A DNA stretch of 45,260 nucleotides from Streptomyces populi (GCF_002911015.1 NZ_KZ626906.1:1-45260), one strand, 5' to 3'; shown: positions 1 to 8,999, counted from the stretch's first letter. The notes: generated by a model from the sequence alone, not told the origin. Numbers and translations are program-made.

Positions 1-477
1 GCGGGGCTTCTTGGCCGGGTTGCCGGTGCGGCGGGTGGTGCGGCGGGTGTACCGGGCCCTCGCCGCCTCGTACTCCTCGCGGTGGAGCTTCTCGCCCGGG
101 GCCTCGCTGAGGGAGCGGACGAAGTAGGCGAGGAGGGAGCCGACGAAACCGATGGTCAGCAGGCCGCGCAGGGATGCCTGGCGGTCGGGGTCGGGGCGCT
201 TGGAGAAGGCGCCCGAGGTGTGGCCGAACGCCAGCGCGCTGCACACCGCGAACATCACCACGACCATCACGGTCACGGGTGTCCCCACGTCCGCGATGGC
301 CAGGCCCTGGTAGGCGAAACGGAGCACGAAGCAGGAGGCCACCGCGGCGGCCAGCGAGCCGACGGCCACGCCGATCCGGCGGCCGGTGTAGCCGCCGTCG
401 TGCTCCACCCAGGTCGTCCCGAAGAAACGCAGGGGCTCGGGCTGGGGCCCCGCGGGGGTGCTGGTCTCGTCGCTCAC
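1..477 (-). CDS. Small integral membrane protein, 3' end outside the window
   Basis: Reading leftward from a GTG at 477 (VSDETSTPAG...), 159 codons stay open to the window edge, so the C-terminus is missing. Three hydrophobic stretches are visible: around residues 35-60, around 66-84, and one beginning LLTIGFVGSLLAYFV near 105. They are followed by a basic tail rich in Arg, Thr and Lys (TRRTTRRTGN). The visible part looks like a short three-helix membrane protein with a cytoplasmic charged tail. Streptomyces genomes carry similar small proteins, often auto-annotated as EamA-like transporters, but no transporter motif is visible and I assign no function. The next gene to the right (SH3-like) is on the same strand 75 nt upstream. 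Confidence 0.6.
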   Translation of the reverse strand, partial: MSDETSTPAGPQPEPLRFFGTTWVEHDGGYTGRRIGVAVGSLAAAVASCFVLRFAYQGLAIADVGTPVTVMVVVMFAVCSALAFGHTSGAFSKRPDPDRQASLRGLLTIGFVGSLLAYFVRSLSEAPGEKLHREEYEAARARYTRRTTRRTGNPAKKPR

Positions 478-552
478 CCGATGATTATCGCCCCGGTTGC
501 CCCGGTGACGGCTGCGGCGGCCGTCACAGATGCCGTTCGGCGGGAGCGTCGG

Positions 553-873
553 TCAGGAGCACTTCACGGCGACGTAGCCGTCGCTGCCGGTGCGTACGTA
601 GGCGTCCGACACGAACTGGCCGTTGGCGATGTTGTCCCAGATCGTCGAGGACCCGTACGGGCCGGTGACGGACTCTCCCTGGCACTGGCAGCGGATCGGG
701 ACGCTCGATCCGGCCGACAGCGTGCGGACGATCGGGTAGTGGGTGCCGGGTCCGCTGCGGACGTTGACGGTGTGTCCCGGGGCGAGCGGGTAGGTGCGGA
801 TCGTCGCGGCGGCCAGCGGCTCCGTCTCCGCTGCCTCCGTCGCGTCCGTGATCACGATGTCTTCCGTGGCCAT
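553..873 (-). CDS. SH3-like (SH3b) domain small protein
   Basis: A 106-residue protein starting at ATG 873 with a good ribosome binding site (GGGGGA, 7 nt spacing). The core reads HTVNVRSGPGTHYPIVRTL followed by a Trp-containing strand and a DAYVRTG segment, the usual signature of bacterial SH3-like domains (NVRSGPG motif). Two Cys flank one residue in IRCQC and one more lies near the C-terminus. There is no signal peptide: the N-terminus is acidic and Ala/Thr-rich. Bacterial SH3 domains often bind peptidoglycan peptides, but without an export signal its site of action is unclear. It is divergent from the kinase gene to the right across a 130-nt gap. The domain call is solid; the function is unknown. 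Confidence 0.75.
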   Translation of the reverse strand: MATEDIVITDATEAAETEPLAAATIRTYPLAPGHTVNVRSGPGTHYPIVRTLSAGSSVPIRCQCQGESVTGPYGSSTIWDNIANGQFVSDAYVRTGSDGYVAVKCS

Positions 874-1008
874 GTCGAATTCCCCCGTTGAATTGGTTCA
901 CGCCAAATTCGGACTGCGCGAGGAGGCTAGCAAGCCGTCGAGGTTTCGCACGAAGGATCGACTAGGCTCTGCGCGTCGCGCATGCGGGCGATCCCACGGG
1001 GGTGAGTG

Positions 1009-3171
1009 ATGCCGCCACAGCGCAGCACCGACACAGAAGCGGAACATCCGCTTCATGTCGGGCAGTACCTGCTGGAGACGAGGCTGGGCTCCGGTGGCAT
1101 GGGGATCGTGCATCTGGCGCGGTCCGCCTCCGGGTTGCGGCTGGCCGTCAAGGTCGTGCACGCCGAGTTCTCCCAGGACCCCGAGTTCCGGGGGCGGTTC
1201 CGTCAGGAGGTCGCGGCCGCGCGCCGGGTCAGCGGTGCCTTCACCGCGCCCGTCGTGGACGCCGATCCGGAGGCCGAACGCCCTTGGATGGCAACCCTGT
1301 TCATTCCGGGGCCGACGCTCGCCGAGCACGTGAAACGGAACGGCGCGCTGTCCACGGACCGGCTGCGTCATCTGATGGCCGGGCTCGCGGAGGCGCTGCG
1401 GGACATCCACCGGGCCGGTGTCGTCCACCGCGACCTCAAGCCCAGCAACGTCCTGCTGGCGGAGGACGGGCCGAAGGTCATCGACTTCGGCATCTCGCGC
1501 CCCGCCGACAGTGAACTCCGGACCGAGACGGGCAAGTTGATCGGCACGCCGCCGTTCATGGCGCCGGAGCAGTTCAGCAGGCCACGGCATGTCGGTCCGG
1601 CCGCGGACGTGTTCGCACTCGGTTCGGTGATCGTGCACGCGGCCACCGGGAGCGGGCCCTTCGACTCGGACAGCCCCTATCTGGTCGCTTATCAAGTCGT
1701 GCACGAAGAGCCGGACTTGACGGGAGTGCCGGAGGAACTGCTCGACCTGGTCGCGCGCTGCCTCGCGAAGGAGCCCGAGGACCGGCCGACCCCGGACGAG
1801 CTGATGACCGCGCTGCGCTCGGTCTCGGCCTCGTACGACACCCGGGCCTTCATTCCCGAGCAGCGGACCGGGGCGAGGGAGCCGGCGCCTCCGGCGCGGG
1901 ACGTGGCAGCGCGACCACGGCACGAACGCCCGGAGGGTTCCGAGGACCTGACTCATGTGGCCGCCGGGAAGAAGGGCGGACGGCGGTGGCGGCTGCCGGC
2001 CGCCGTCGCCCTGGCCGGACTCGCCGCGGGCGCCGTCGCCCTCGGCGTTCTCGCGCGGCCGGACGGGACACAGACCCCGGCGTCGGCGCAGAAACACGTG
2101 GCGCGTCCGTCGCAGAGCGACGGTTTCGGGCCGTGGGACGTGAAGGTGACGGCCGCGGGGGCCAAGGCCGGCGGACAGCCGCAATGCGTCTACGGCGCAC
2201 ACCGGTTGTACTGCGTCCGGCCCGGCGCGCTGGCCGTCGCCGTCGATCCCTCGAACGGCAAGGTGCTGTGGTCCCGTCCGGACCCGAAGGGGCGGAGCGG
2301 CGACGTGCCGAGCGCGCCGGTCCTGTCGGGCGGGCTGCTCCAGGTCCTCAGCCGGGGTGGACACCGGCTGACGGCACTGGATCCGTCCACGGGGAGGACC
2401 CGCTGGGACCGGGACACGACACGCTACTCGGGTGGCGTCGCCCACGCCGGTGGCGTCACCCTGCTCACCGGCCCCGGCTCCGAGGTCACCGCCCTCGACG
2501 CGGCGACCGGCAAGCGGTTGTGGCAGCACGCGCTCCCGGGGCTGTCGGCACCGAGATTCTCGTCGTACGAAGACGGCATCGCGTACGCCGTCTCACCGGA
2601 CGGAAGCCGGATCCGGGTGGCGGCGGTGGACCCCGAGACCGGCACCGTGAGCTGGCAGCGACGTCTGGATCAGGGCCTGAACCTCGTGCACGCCGAGTCC
2701 GGCGTGCTCTGGTTCACGTCCACGAGCAGTGACCAGTACACCGACGCCGTCGTGCGTTACGACGTCACCGACAGGACCGCCAGACGCGTCAAGCTGCCCG
2801 TGCCGCTCCCCGGAGCACAGGCCGTCGTCCACAAGGACACGGTGTACCTGCTCGCCGACGGCGGCTCGCTGGTGGCCGTGAGCACCCGGACCTCGGCGCA
2901 GTTGTGGCGGGTGGAGACGTCCGTCAGCTGGTCGTCGGCCCCCGTCGTGGACGGGGACCACCTGTACCTGAGTGCCGTGGACGGGCGCCTCGTCGCCGTC
3001 GACACCGTCCGGGGCGCACTGCTCGGTCAGACGAAGGCGCGGCCGGGCAGCGCCCGGGGTTCACTCGTCAGCGCGCTCCCGTCCCCCCTCACCACCGGCA
3101 CCCACGTCTACGCCACCGCCCCCGACGGCTCCCTCTTCGCGGTCGACGGGCGGGATCCCTCGGGCTGGTGA
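1009..3171 (+). CDS. Transmembrane Ser/Thr protein kinase with PQQ-like beta-propeller sensor
   Basis: About 720 residues. The Hanks-type kinase domain (about residues 20-275) has the glycine loop GSGGMG, the ATP-binding Lys in AVKVV (K48), the catalytic loop HRDLKPSN (HRD 140-142) and DFG (159-161). A basic linker leads to one membrane helix at about 327-349. The extracellular part (about 370-720) carries repeated blades such as ALDPSTGRTRWDRD, ALDAATGKRLWQ and AVDPETGTVSWQ, typical of PQQ/YWTD-type propellers. This is the PknD-like layout of a receptor kinase whose propeller may sense a ligand or wall component. A GTG at 1006 is also in frame, but GGGGG at 998-1002 is better spaced for ATG 1009. 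A TAGGCT -10-like hexamer lies at 963-968. Ends against ilvD across a strong hairpin. Confidence 0.92.
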   Translation: MPPQRSTDTEAEHPLHVGQYLLETRLGSGGMGIVHLARSASGLRLAVKVVHAEFSQDPEFRGRFRQEVAAARRVSGAFTAPVVDADPEAERPWMATLFIPGPTLAEHVKRNGALSTDRLRHLMAGLAEALRDIHRAGVVHRDLKPSNVLLAEDGPKVIDFGISRPADSELRTETGKLIGTPPFMAPEQFSRPRHVGPAADVFALGSVIVHAATGSGPFDSDSPYLVAYQVVHEEPDLTGVPEELLDLVARCLAKEPEDRPTPDELMTALRSVSASYDTRAFIPEQRTGAREPAPPARDVAARPRHERPEGSEDLTHVAAGKKGGRRWRLPAAVALAGLAAGAVALGVLARPDGTQTPASAQKHVARPSQSDGFGPWDVKVTAAGAKAGGQPQCVYGAHRLYCVRPGALAVAVDPSNGKVLWSRPDPKGRSGDVPSAPVLSGGLLQVLSRGGHRLTALDPSTGRTRWDRDTTRYSGGVAHAGGVTLLTGPGSEVTALDAATGKRLWQHALPGLSAPRFSSYEDGIAYAVSPDGSRIRVAAVDPETGTVSWQRRLDQGLNLVHAESGVLWFTSTSSDQYTDAVVRYDVTDRTARRVKLPVPLPGAQAVVHKDTVYLLADGGSLVAVSTRTSAQLWRVETSVSWSSAPVVDGDHLYLSAVDGRLVAVDTVRGALLGQTKARPGSARGSLVSALPSPLTTGTHVYATAPDGSLFAVDGRDPSGW

Positions 3172-3177
3172 GCCGTT

Positions 3178-3209
3178 GGAGGGGCCGCCCCGGCCGGGGC
3201 GGCCCCTCC
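3178..3209. terminator. Bidirectional terminator hairpin between the kinase gene and ilvD
   Basis: A perfect 14-bp stem (GGAGGGGCCGCCCC, 3178-3191, pairing with 3196-3209) closes a GGCC tetraloop. It begins 7 nt after the kinase stop and lies 35 nt beyond the ilvD stop, so it can serve both converging transcripts. There is no long T-tract, which is common for Streptomyces terminators. Confidence 0.8.
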
Positions 3210-3243
3210 TCACGGTTTCGGCGGTCCTGGGGCCGGACGAGGG

Positions 3244-5097
3244 CTAGCCCAGCTTCGACACGTCCCGGACCGCGCCCTTGTCCGCGCTCGTCGCCATCGC
3301 AGCGTAGGCGCGCAGGGCGGCCGAGACCTTGCGGTCGCGGTTCGCGGGGGCGTAGACGCCGTTCAGGGCCTCGCGGCGGGTGGCGAGTTCCTCGTCGGAC
3401 ACGAGCAGTTCGATCGAGCGGTTCGGGATGTCGATGCGGATGCGGTCGCCGTCCCGGACGAGGGCGATGGTGCCGCCGGACGCGGCCTCCGGGGAGGCGT
3501 GGCCGATCGACAGGCCCGACGTGCCGCCGGAGAAGCGGCCGTCGGTGATCAGGGCGCAGGTCTTGCCGAGGCCGCGGCCCTTGAGGAACGAGGTCGGGTA
3601 GAGCATCTCCTGCATGCCGGGGCCGCCCTTGGGGCCCTCGTAGCGGATGACCACGACGTCGCCGTGGGTGATCTGCTTCTTGAGGATCTTGTCGACGGCC
3701 TCGTCCTGGGACTCGCAGACGACCGCGGGGCCCTCGAAGGTCCAGATGGATTCGTCGACGCCGGCCGTCTTCACGACGCAGCCGTCGACGGCCAGGTTGC
3801 CCTTGAGGACCGCGAGGCCGCCGTCCTTGGAGTAGGCGTGCTCGGCGGAGCGGATGCAGCCGCCCTCGGCGTCCTCGTCCAGTGCCAGCCAGCGCTCGGA
3901 CTGGGAGAAGGCCTCGGAGGAGCGGACGCCGCCGGGGGCCGCGTGCCACAGTTCGACCGCCTCGGGGGACGGGGAGCCGGCGCGCACGTCCCAGGTCTTC
4001 AGCCAGTCGGAGAGGGACGGGCTGTGGACCGAGTGGACGTCCTCGTTCAGGAGGCCCGCGCGGTGCAGTTCGCCCAGCAGGGCGGGGATGCCGCCGGCGC
4101 GGTGCACGTCCTCCATGTAGTACGTGCGGTCCTTGGCGACGTTCGGGGCGACCTTGGCGAGGCACGGCACCCGGCGCGAGACCTCGTTGATCTCGTCCAG
4201 GCCGAAGGGCACGCCGGCCTCCTGGGCGGCGGCCAGCAGGTGCAGGATCGTGTTGGTGGAGCCGCCCATGGCGATGTCGAGGGCCATGGCGTTCTCGAAG
4301 GCCGCGTGGGTGGCGATGTTGCGCGGCAGGACCGACTCGTCGTCCTGGTCGTAGTAGCGGCGCGTGATGTCGACGACCGTGCGGGCCGCGTCCTCGTACA
4401 GGCCCTTGCGGGCGGTGTGGGTGGCGAGGACCGAGCCGTTGCCGGGCAGGCTCAGGCCGATGGCCTCGGTCAGGCAGTTCATCGAGTTGGCGGTGAACAT
4501 GCCGGAACAGGAGCCGCAGGTCGGACAGGCGTTCTCCTCGATGCGGAGGATGTCCTCGTCCGAGATCTTGTCGTTCACGGCGTCGGAGATCGCGTCGACC
4601 AGGTCGAGCGTGCGGACCGTGCCGTCCACCAGGGTGGCGCGGCCGGACTCCATCGGGCCGCCGGAGACGAAGACCGCCGGGATGTTCAGGCGCAGCGCGG
4701 CCATGAGCATGCCGGGCGTGATCTTGTCGCAGTTCGAGATGCAGATCAGGGCGTCGGCGCAGTGCGCCTCGACCATGTACTCCACCGAGTCCGCGATCAG
4801 GTCGCGGGAGGGCAGGGAGTACAGCATGCCGCCGTGGCCCATCGCGATGCCGTCGTCGACGGCGATCGTGTTGAACTCGCGGGCGATGCCGCCGGCGGCC
4901 GTGATGGCCTCGCTGACGATCCGGCCGACGGGCTGGAGGTGGGTGTGACCCGGCACGAACTCCGTGAAGGAGTTGGCGACCGCGATGATCGGCTTCCGTC
5001 CGATGTCCGCGCCCGGTACACCGGAGGCACGCATAAGGGCGCGTGCGCCCGCCATGTTGCGGCCGTGGGTGACTGTGCGGGACCTCAGCTCGGGCAT
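3244..5097 (-). CDS. ilvD: Dihydroxy-acid dehydratase
   Basis: 617 residues, the normal length for the IlvD/Edd family. It converts 2,3-dihydroxy-isovalerate or -methylvalerate to the 2-keto acids in valine and isoleucine synthesis, and the keto-isovalerate also feeds pantothenate. Family marks are CDKITPGMLMA and CPTCGSCSGMFTANSMNCL, which supply the Fe-S cluster cysteines, plus the early GHTHLQPVG stretch and the late TDGRFSGGTSGLSIGH block. The start at ATG 5097 has GAAGGAG 9 nt upstream. It stands alone: the nearest ilv genes are not in the window, and the neighbours are a TetR gene 180 nt upstream on the same strand and the convergent kinase. Confidence 0.97.
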   Translation of the reverse strand: MPELRSRTVTHGRNMAGARALMRASGVPGADIGRKPIIAVANSFTEFVPGHTHLQPVGRIVSEAITAAGGIAREFNTIAVDDGIAMGHGGMLYSLPSRDLIADSVEYMVEAHCADALICISNCDKITPGMLMAALRLNIPAVFVSGGPMESGRATLVDGTVRTLDLVDAISDAVNDKISDEDILRIEENACPTCGSCSGMFTANSMNCLTEAIGLSLPGNGSVLATHTARKGLYEDAARTVVDITRRYYDQDDESVLPRNIATHAAFENAMALDIAMGGSTNTILHLLAAAQEAGVPFGLDEINEVSRRVPCLAKVAPNVAKDRTYYMEDVHRAGGIPALLGELHRAGLLNEDVHSVHSPSLSDWLKTWDVRAGSPSPEAVELWHAAPGGVRSSEAFSQSERWLALDEDAEGGCIRSAEHAYSKDGGLAVLKGNLAVDGCVVKTAGVDESIWTFEGPAVVCESQDEAVDKILKKQITHGDVVVIRYEGPKGGPGMQEMLYPTSFLKGRGLGKTCALITDGRFSGGTSGLSIGHASPEAASGGTIALVRDGDRIRIDIPNRSIELLVSDEELATRREALNGVYAPANRDRKVSAALRAYAAMATSADKGAVRDVSKLG

Positions 5098-5277
5098 CGT
5101 CGCTCGCTCCTTCGGAGAGTTAAGACTGGAGTCGAGCGTACGCCGGTGCTCCAGGATCCGGACAGGCTGTCCGCATCCCGGGACATATGTCTCGCCCAGC
5201 GGTTGTCCCGGTGCCGCGTCCGCGCATGTCGGCCGCGTTCACCGGGGTGGGACCGCCCCGGTGGCGGCCCCGCTCGC

Positions 5278-5895
5278 TCATGGGTTCGTCAGGTGGCCCT
5301 GCACCACGGGCGCGACCCGGGCCACGATGCGCTCCAGGTCCGCCGAGGCCAGCGGCTCGACCTTGATGACGTGGCGCAGCATCGCGACCCCGACGAGCTG
5401 GGCCGCCGCGAGCTCCGCGCGCAGTTCCGGGTCCGGGAGGTCGATCCTGCCCGCGATGCGGCGCAGCAGCTGGGCGGCGACGAGACGGCGGAAGACGGCG
5501 GCCGCGGTGTCGTTGTTCACCGCGGAGCGGACGATCGCGAGCAGCGGGGTACGGCTCGTGGGGTTCTCCCAGATGCCGAGGACGAAGCGGGTCAGGCGCT
5601 CGCCGACACCGTCCAGGGGGCCCTCGACGATCTTCTCGGGCGCGCCGAGCGCGGGGGCGAAGGCGACCTCGATGGCCGCCTCGAAGACCTGTTCCTTGGT
5701 GCCGAAGTAGTGGTGCACGAGGGCCGAGTCCACTCCGGCGGACTTGGCGATGCCGCGGACCGACGTCTTCTCGTAGCCGCGCTCGGAGAACTCCTCGCGG
5801 GCCGCCTCCAGGATGCGGTCGCGGGTGGCGGGGGCCGCCTGCGTCTGCGTGCGGGTGGGGCGTCCCCGGCCGCGGCGGGGGGCGGCGTCCGTCAT
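5278..5895 (-). CDS. TetR family transcriptional regulator
   Basis: 205 residues. The N-terminal TetR helix-turn-helix reads TRDRILEAAREEFSERGYEK then TSVRGIAKSAGVDSALVHHYF, very close to the family consensus; the rest is the helical ligand-binding and dimer domain (about 75-205), with late features (ELAAAQLVGVAMLRHVIKVEP) typical of the TetR_C group common in actinobacteria. The start codon overlaps the stop of the upstream isomerase gene as ATGA, so the two are translationally coupled. The first 20 residues are basic and Arg/Gly-rich. Target and ligand are unknown; the coupling suggests a link with the isomerase substrate. No clear operator was found near it. Confidence 0.93.
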   Translation of the reverse strand: MTDAAPRRGRGRPTRTQTQAAPATRDRILEAAREEFSERGYEKTSVRGIAKSAGVDSALVHHYFGTKEQVFEAAIEVAFAPALGAPEKIVEGPLDGVGERLTRFVLGIWENPTSRTPLLAIVRSAVNNDTAAAVFRRLVAAQLLRRIAGRIDLPDPELRAELAAAQLVGVAMLRHVIKVEPLASADLERIVARVAPVVQGHLTNP

Positions 5896-6716
5896 CCGCG
5901 GGGCACCTTCACCGCGGAGGCGAGGTGGAGCCGGGTGAAGGCGAGGGCCTCGGCGAGGTCGGCCTCGCGCTCCGCGCTGGACATCGCGCGGCGGGTGTTG
6001 ACCTCGATGACGACGTGGCCGTCGAAACCGGACAGCGCGAGGCGGTCCAGGAGTTCGGCGCAGGGCTGGACGCCGCGGCCCGGGACCAGGTGCTCGTCCT
6101 TGTTGGAACCGTTGCCGTCGGCGAGGTGGACGTGTCCGAGGCGGTCGCCCATGCGGTCGATCATCTGCAGGGCGTCGGTGCGGGCGGTCGCGGTGTGGCT
6201 GAGGTCGATCGTGAAGTGCCGGTAGTCGTCCTTCGTCACGTCCCAGTCGGGGGCGTACGCGAGCATCTCGCGGTCGCGGTAACGCCACGGGTACATGTTC
6301 TCGACGGCGAACCGCACGTCCGTCTCGTCGGCCATGCGCCAGATCCCGGAGACGAAGTCACGGGCGTACTGGCGCTGCCAGCGGAACGGGGGGTGGACCA
6401 CGACGGTGCTCGCGCCGAGCTTCTCGGCGGCGGCCTTCGCGCGCTGGAGCTTGGTCCACGGGTCGGTGGACCAGACCCTCTGGGTGATCAGCAGACAGGG
6501 CGCGTGAACGGCGAGGATCGGCATCCGGTGGTAGTCGCTGAGGCGGCGCAGTGCGTCGATGTCCTGGCTTACGGGGTCGGTCCACACCATGACCTCGACG
6601 CCGTCGTATCCGAGGCGCGCGGCGATCTCGAAGGCCGTCGCGGTCGACTCCGGGTACACGGAGGCCGTGGACAGCGCGACCTTCGCATCCGGGATGCGCA
6701 CCACTGGTTCTGCCAC
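5892..6716 (-). CDS. Sugar phosphate isomerase/epimerase (xylose isomerase-like TIM barrel)
   Basis: 274 residues from GTG 6716. The AP-endonuclease-2/xylose-isomerase-like barrel is seen in strand ends carrying metal ligands: LAVHAPCLL, VVVHPPF, VRFAVENMYPW (Glu), HFTIDLSHTA (Asp, His), GHVHLADGNG and HVVIEVNTRRA (Glu). The substrate cannot be read from sequence. No Shine-Dalgarno is visible; a TACGCT hexamer (6729-6724) ends 7 nt before the GTG, so transcription probably starts at or next to the start codon (leaderless). Its TGA overlaps the ATG of the TetR gene downstream. Endonuclease IV is a more distant relative but its full set of metal ligands is not evident. Confidence 0.88.
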   Translation of the reverse strand: MAEPVVRIPDAKVALSTASVYPESTATAFEIAARLGYDGVEVMVWTDPVSQDIDALRRLSDYHRMPILAVHAPCLLITQRVWSTDPWTKLQRAKAAAEKLGASTVVVHPPFRWQRQYARDFVSGIWRMADETDVRFAVENMYPWRYRDREMLAYAPDWDVTKDDYRHFTIDLSHTATARTDALQMIDRMGDRLGHVHLADGNGSNKDEHLVPGRGVQPCAELLDRLALSGFDGHVVIEVNTRRAMSSAEREADLAEALAFTRLHLASAVKVPRG

Positions 6717-7065
6717 GAGGGACAGCGTACGGGGTGCCTCCGGCGGTTGGGCTGGGGTGGCGGACCCGGCCGGGAGGCTCCCGTCCGCCCCTGCCGGGGG
6801 TCGACCGGCCTCCGGCCCGGGGGGCGGGTGGGGCTCCGGCCTGGGACGCTCGGGCCTGCGGCCGGGGGTGGGGGCCGGCTCCCGGTCGCGGGGGCCGGGT
6901 CCCGGGGCCGGGGTGCGCTTGTGATCGATGCCACGCCCTGCCGGGTGGACCGGGGGCGCCCACTCGCCGTGGGGGGCTTGTTCCGGTGGGCGGCTTCCCC
7001 TCGCAGGGGGCTGGGCGCGCCGTTTCCCGCGCCCCGGGGCCTTGGGGGGGGGCTCGTTCCCTCTC
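6717..7065. other. Non-coding GC-rich spacer, 349 nt
   Basis: Very G-rich on the + strand with low complexity and no convincing reading frame. It holds the leaderless promoter of the isomerase at its left end (TACGCT on the minus strand, 6729-6724) and, at its right end, a hairpin that probably ends the ppx transcript (7013-7034). The stretch around that hairpin resembles a GGGC-GCG-rich motif common in Streptomyces intergenic DNA (from memory, not checked). Confidence 0.55.
7013..7034 (-). terminator. Candidate terminator hairpin after the ppx/gppA gene
   Basis: GGGCGCG (7013-7019) pairs with CGCGCCC (7028-7034) over an 8-nt loop, starting about 32 nt beyond the stop of the leftward phosphatase gene. 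No T-tract. Position and stem support termination; strength is uncertain. Confidence 0.5.
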
Positions 7066-7998
7066 CTACTCCGATGCCATGTGGTCCAGGCGGCGCAGGA
7101 TGACGCCCTCGCGCAGGGCCCAGGGGCAGATCTCCAGGGTCTCGACGCCGAACAGGTCCATGGCGGCCTCGGCGACCAGGGCGCCCGCGAGGAGCTGGCC
7201 GGAGCGGCCCGGGGAGACGCCCGGCAGCTCGGCCCGTTCGTCCGCCGTCATGGACGCGAGGCGGGGGACCCAGTCCTCCAGGGAGCGGCGCTTGAGCTCG
7301 CGCTGGACGTACGGGCCGTCGGCGGAGCGGGCGGCACCGGCCAGCCGGGCGAGCTGCTTGAACGTCTTGGAGGTGGCGACCACGTGGTCCGGGGTGCCGA
7401 GGCGGCTGAACTCCCCGACCGTCCGGGCTATCTCGGCCCGCACGTGCCGGCGCAGCGCCCGTACGTCCGCCGGGTCCGCCGGGTCGGCGGGCAGCCAGCC
7501 CGCGGTCAGCCGGCCGGCACCGAGCGGCAGCGACACCGCGGCGTCCGGCTCCTCGTCCATCCCGTACGCGATCTCCAGGGAGCCGCCGCCGATGTCGAGG
7601 ACGAGGAGCTTGCCCGCCGACCAGCCGAACCAGCGGCGGGCCGCCAGGAAGGTGAGCCGCGCCTCCTCGGCGCCGGTGAGGACCTGCAGCTCGACGCCGG
7701 TCTCGGCCTTCACCCGGGCGAGGACCTCGTCGGCGTTGCCGGCCTCGCGCACGGCCGACGTCGCGAACGGCAGCAGTGCCTCGACGCCCTTGTCCTCGGC
7801 GGCCTCCAGGGCGTCCTGGACCGTTTCGATCAGCTTGTCGACGCCTTCGGGGCCGATCGCCCCGCTCGCGTCGAGCAATTGGGCGAGCCGCAGTTCGGCC
7901 TTGTGCGAGTGCGCGGGCAGCGGGCAGGCGCCGGGGTGGGCGTCCACCACCAGCAGATGCACCGTGTTCGAACCCACGTCGAGGACACCGAGTCTCAT
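7066..7998 (-). CDS. Ppx/GppA family exopolyphosphatase / guanosine pentaphosphatase-like
   Basis: 310 residues from ATG 7998. The ASKHA-fold phosphate loops are clear: MRLGVLDVGSNTVHLLVVD at the N-terminus and LVLDIGGGSLEI near residues 145-155. An acidic/structural block with ATSAVREAGNADEV lies between them, as in Ppx/GppA enzymes. It is the short actinobacterial form without a C-terminal HD domain. Such enzymes hydrolyse inorganic polyphosphate or pppGpp; which one applies here cannot be decided. A longer open frame runs upstream to 8130 but lacks similarity. TAGCGT (8011-8006) ends 7 nt before the ATG and there is no SD, so it looks leaderless. Divergent from the Cys-rich gene. Confidence 0.9.
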   Translation of the reverse strand: MRLGVLDVGSNTVHLLVVDAHPGACPLPAHSHKAELRLAQLLDASGAIGPEGVDKLIETVQDALEAAEDKGVEALLPFATSAVREAGNADEVLARVKAETGVELQVLTGAEEARLTFLAARRWFGWSAGKLLVLDIGGGSLEIAYGMDEEPDAAVSLPLGAGRLTAGWLPADPADPADVRALRRHVRAEIARTVGEFSRLGTPDHVVATSKTFKQLARLAGAARSADGPYVQRELKRRSLEDWVPRLASMTADERAELPGVSPGRSGQLLAGALVAEAAMDLFGVETLEICPWALREGVILRRLDHMASE

Positions 7999-8123
7999 GT
8001 ACGGAACGCTACTGCCCGCACGCCGGTTCCCGTGGGGCGGGGCGAAAGCCCACGTCGAACGGTGACCTCCGTGGTACTGCGGGAGCGTCCCCGGAGCGGC
8101 CCGAAGCGACTTACCCTGGACGC

Positions 8124-8963
8124 GTGCCAAAGACGAAAAAGGCGAAGTCCGACAAATCGGCCACGGGTTCCGTGCGGGCGCAGGCCGCCAAGTCCGGGAA
8201 GCCCGCGAAGAAGAGCGACGAGAAGGGCCTCGACTTCGCTCGCGCGTGGGTGGAGTTCCCCGATCCTGCCGATGACGAGCAGGTGTTCCGGTGCGATCTG
8301 ACCTGGCTGACCTCCCGGTGGAACTGCATCTTCGGGAGCGGCTGCCAGGGCATCCAGGCGGGCCGCGCCGACGACGGCTGCTGCACGCTGGGGGCGCACT
8401 TCTCCGACGAGGACGACGAGAAGCGGGTCGCGGGGCACGTGGCCCGGCTCACGCCGGAGATCTGGCAGCACCACGACGTGGGCGTGGAGACGGGCTGGGT
8501 GTCCGAGGACGAGGACGGCGACCGCCAGACCCGCCCGTACGAGGGTTCCTGCATCTTCCAGAACCGTCCCGGCTTCGCCGGCGGCGCGGGCTGCTCGCTG
8601 CACATCCTGGCCGTCAAGGAGGGACGCGAGCCGCTGGAGACCAAGCCGGACGTCTGCTGGCAGCTGCCCGTGCGCCGTACGTACGAATGGATCGACCGGC
8701 CCGACGACACCCGGGTGCTCCAGGTCTCCATCGGCGAGTACGACCGCCGCGGCTGGGGACCGGGCGGCCACGACCTGCACTGGTGGTGCACGTCGGCGAC
8801 CTCGGCACACGGCGCCGGCGACCCGGTGTACGTCTCCTACCGTCCGGAGCTGATCGAGCTGATGGGCAAGGCGGGGTACGACCGCCTGGCCCAGCTGTGC
8901 GAGGAGCGGCTGGCCTCGCGGCTGCCGCTGGTGGCGCCGCATCCCGCGGATCCGGTGGGCTGA
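8124..8963 (+). CDS. Cys-rich conserved actinobacterial protein of unknown function
   Basis: 279 residues from GTG 8124 (VPKTKKAKSD...). The first 35 residues are Lys/Ser/Ala-rich and look disordered. The remainder is acidic and has ten Cys, many in paired contexts: WNCIFGSGCQG, DDGCCTLGAHF, EGSCIFQNR, GGAGCSLH, DVCWQLP and HWWCTS, plus conserved His near them. The pattern suggests a metal or Fe-S site, as in YkgJ/DUF3109-like proteins, but I cannot confirm that family. A TACCCT hexamer (8112-8117) ends 6 nt before the GTG without an SD, so the mRNA is probably leaderless. It converges on the BACON-domain gene with only 36 nt between stop codons. Confidence 0.8.
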   Translation: MPKTKKAKSDKSATGSVRAQAAKSGKPAKKSDEKGLDFARAWVEFPDPADDEQVFRCDLTWLTSRWNCIFGSGCQGIQAGRADDGCCTLGAHFSDEDDEKRVAGHVARLTPEIWQHHDVGVETGWVSEDEDGDRQTRPYEGSCIFQNRPGFAGGAGCSLHILAVKEGREPLETKPDVCWQLPVRRTYEWIDRPDDTRVLQVSIGEYDRRGWGPGGHDLHWWCTSATSAHGAGDPVYVSYRPELIELMGKAGYDRLAQLCEERLASRLPLVAPHPADPVG

Positions 8964-8999
8964 GCCCCGGTCCGGGTCCTACGGGCGGCGGCCCGGGCC

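Noticed and set aside
3499..6225. 908-codon open frame antisense to ilvD, the TetR gene and the isomerase
   Set aside because: It spans three clear genes and an intergenic region on the other strand and has compositional bias only; a shadow frame.
7999..8130. Longer start for the Ppx/GppA gene at 8130
   Set aside because: The extra 44 residues precede the conserved MRLGVLDVGSNT start, and the -10 box lies inside them.
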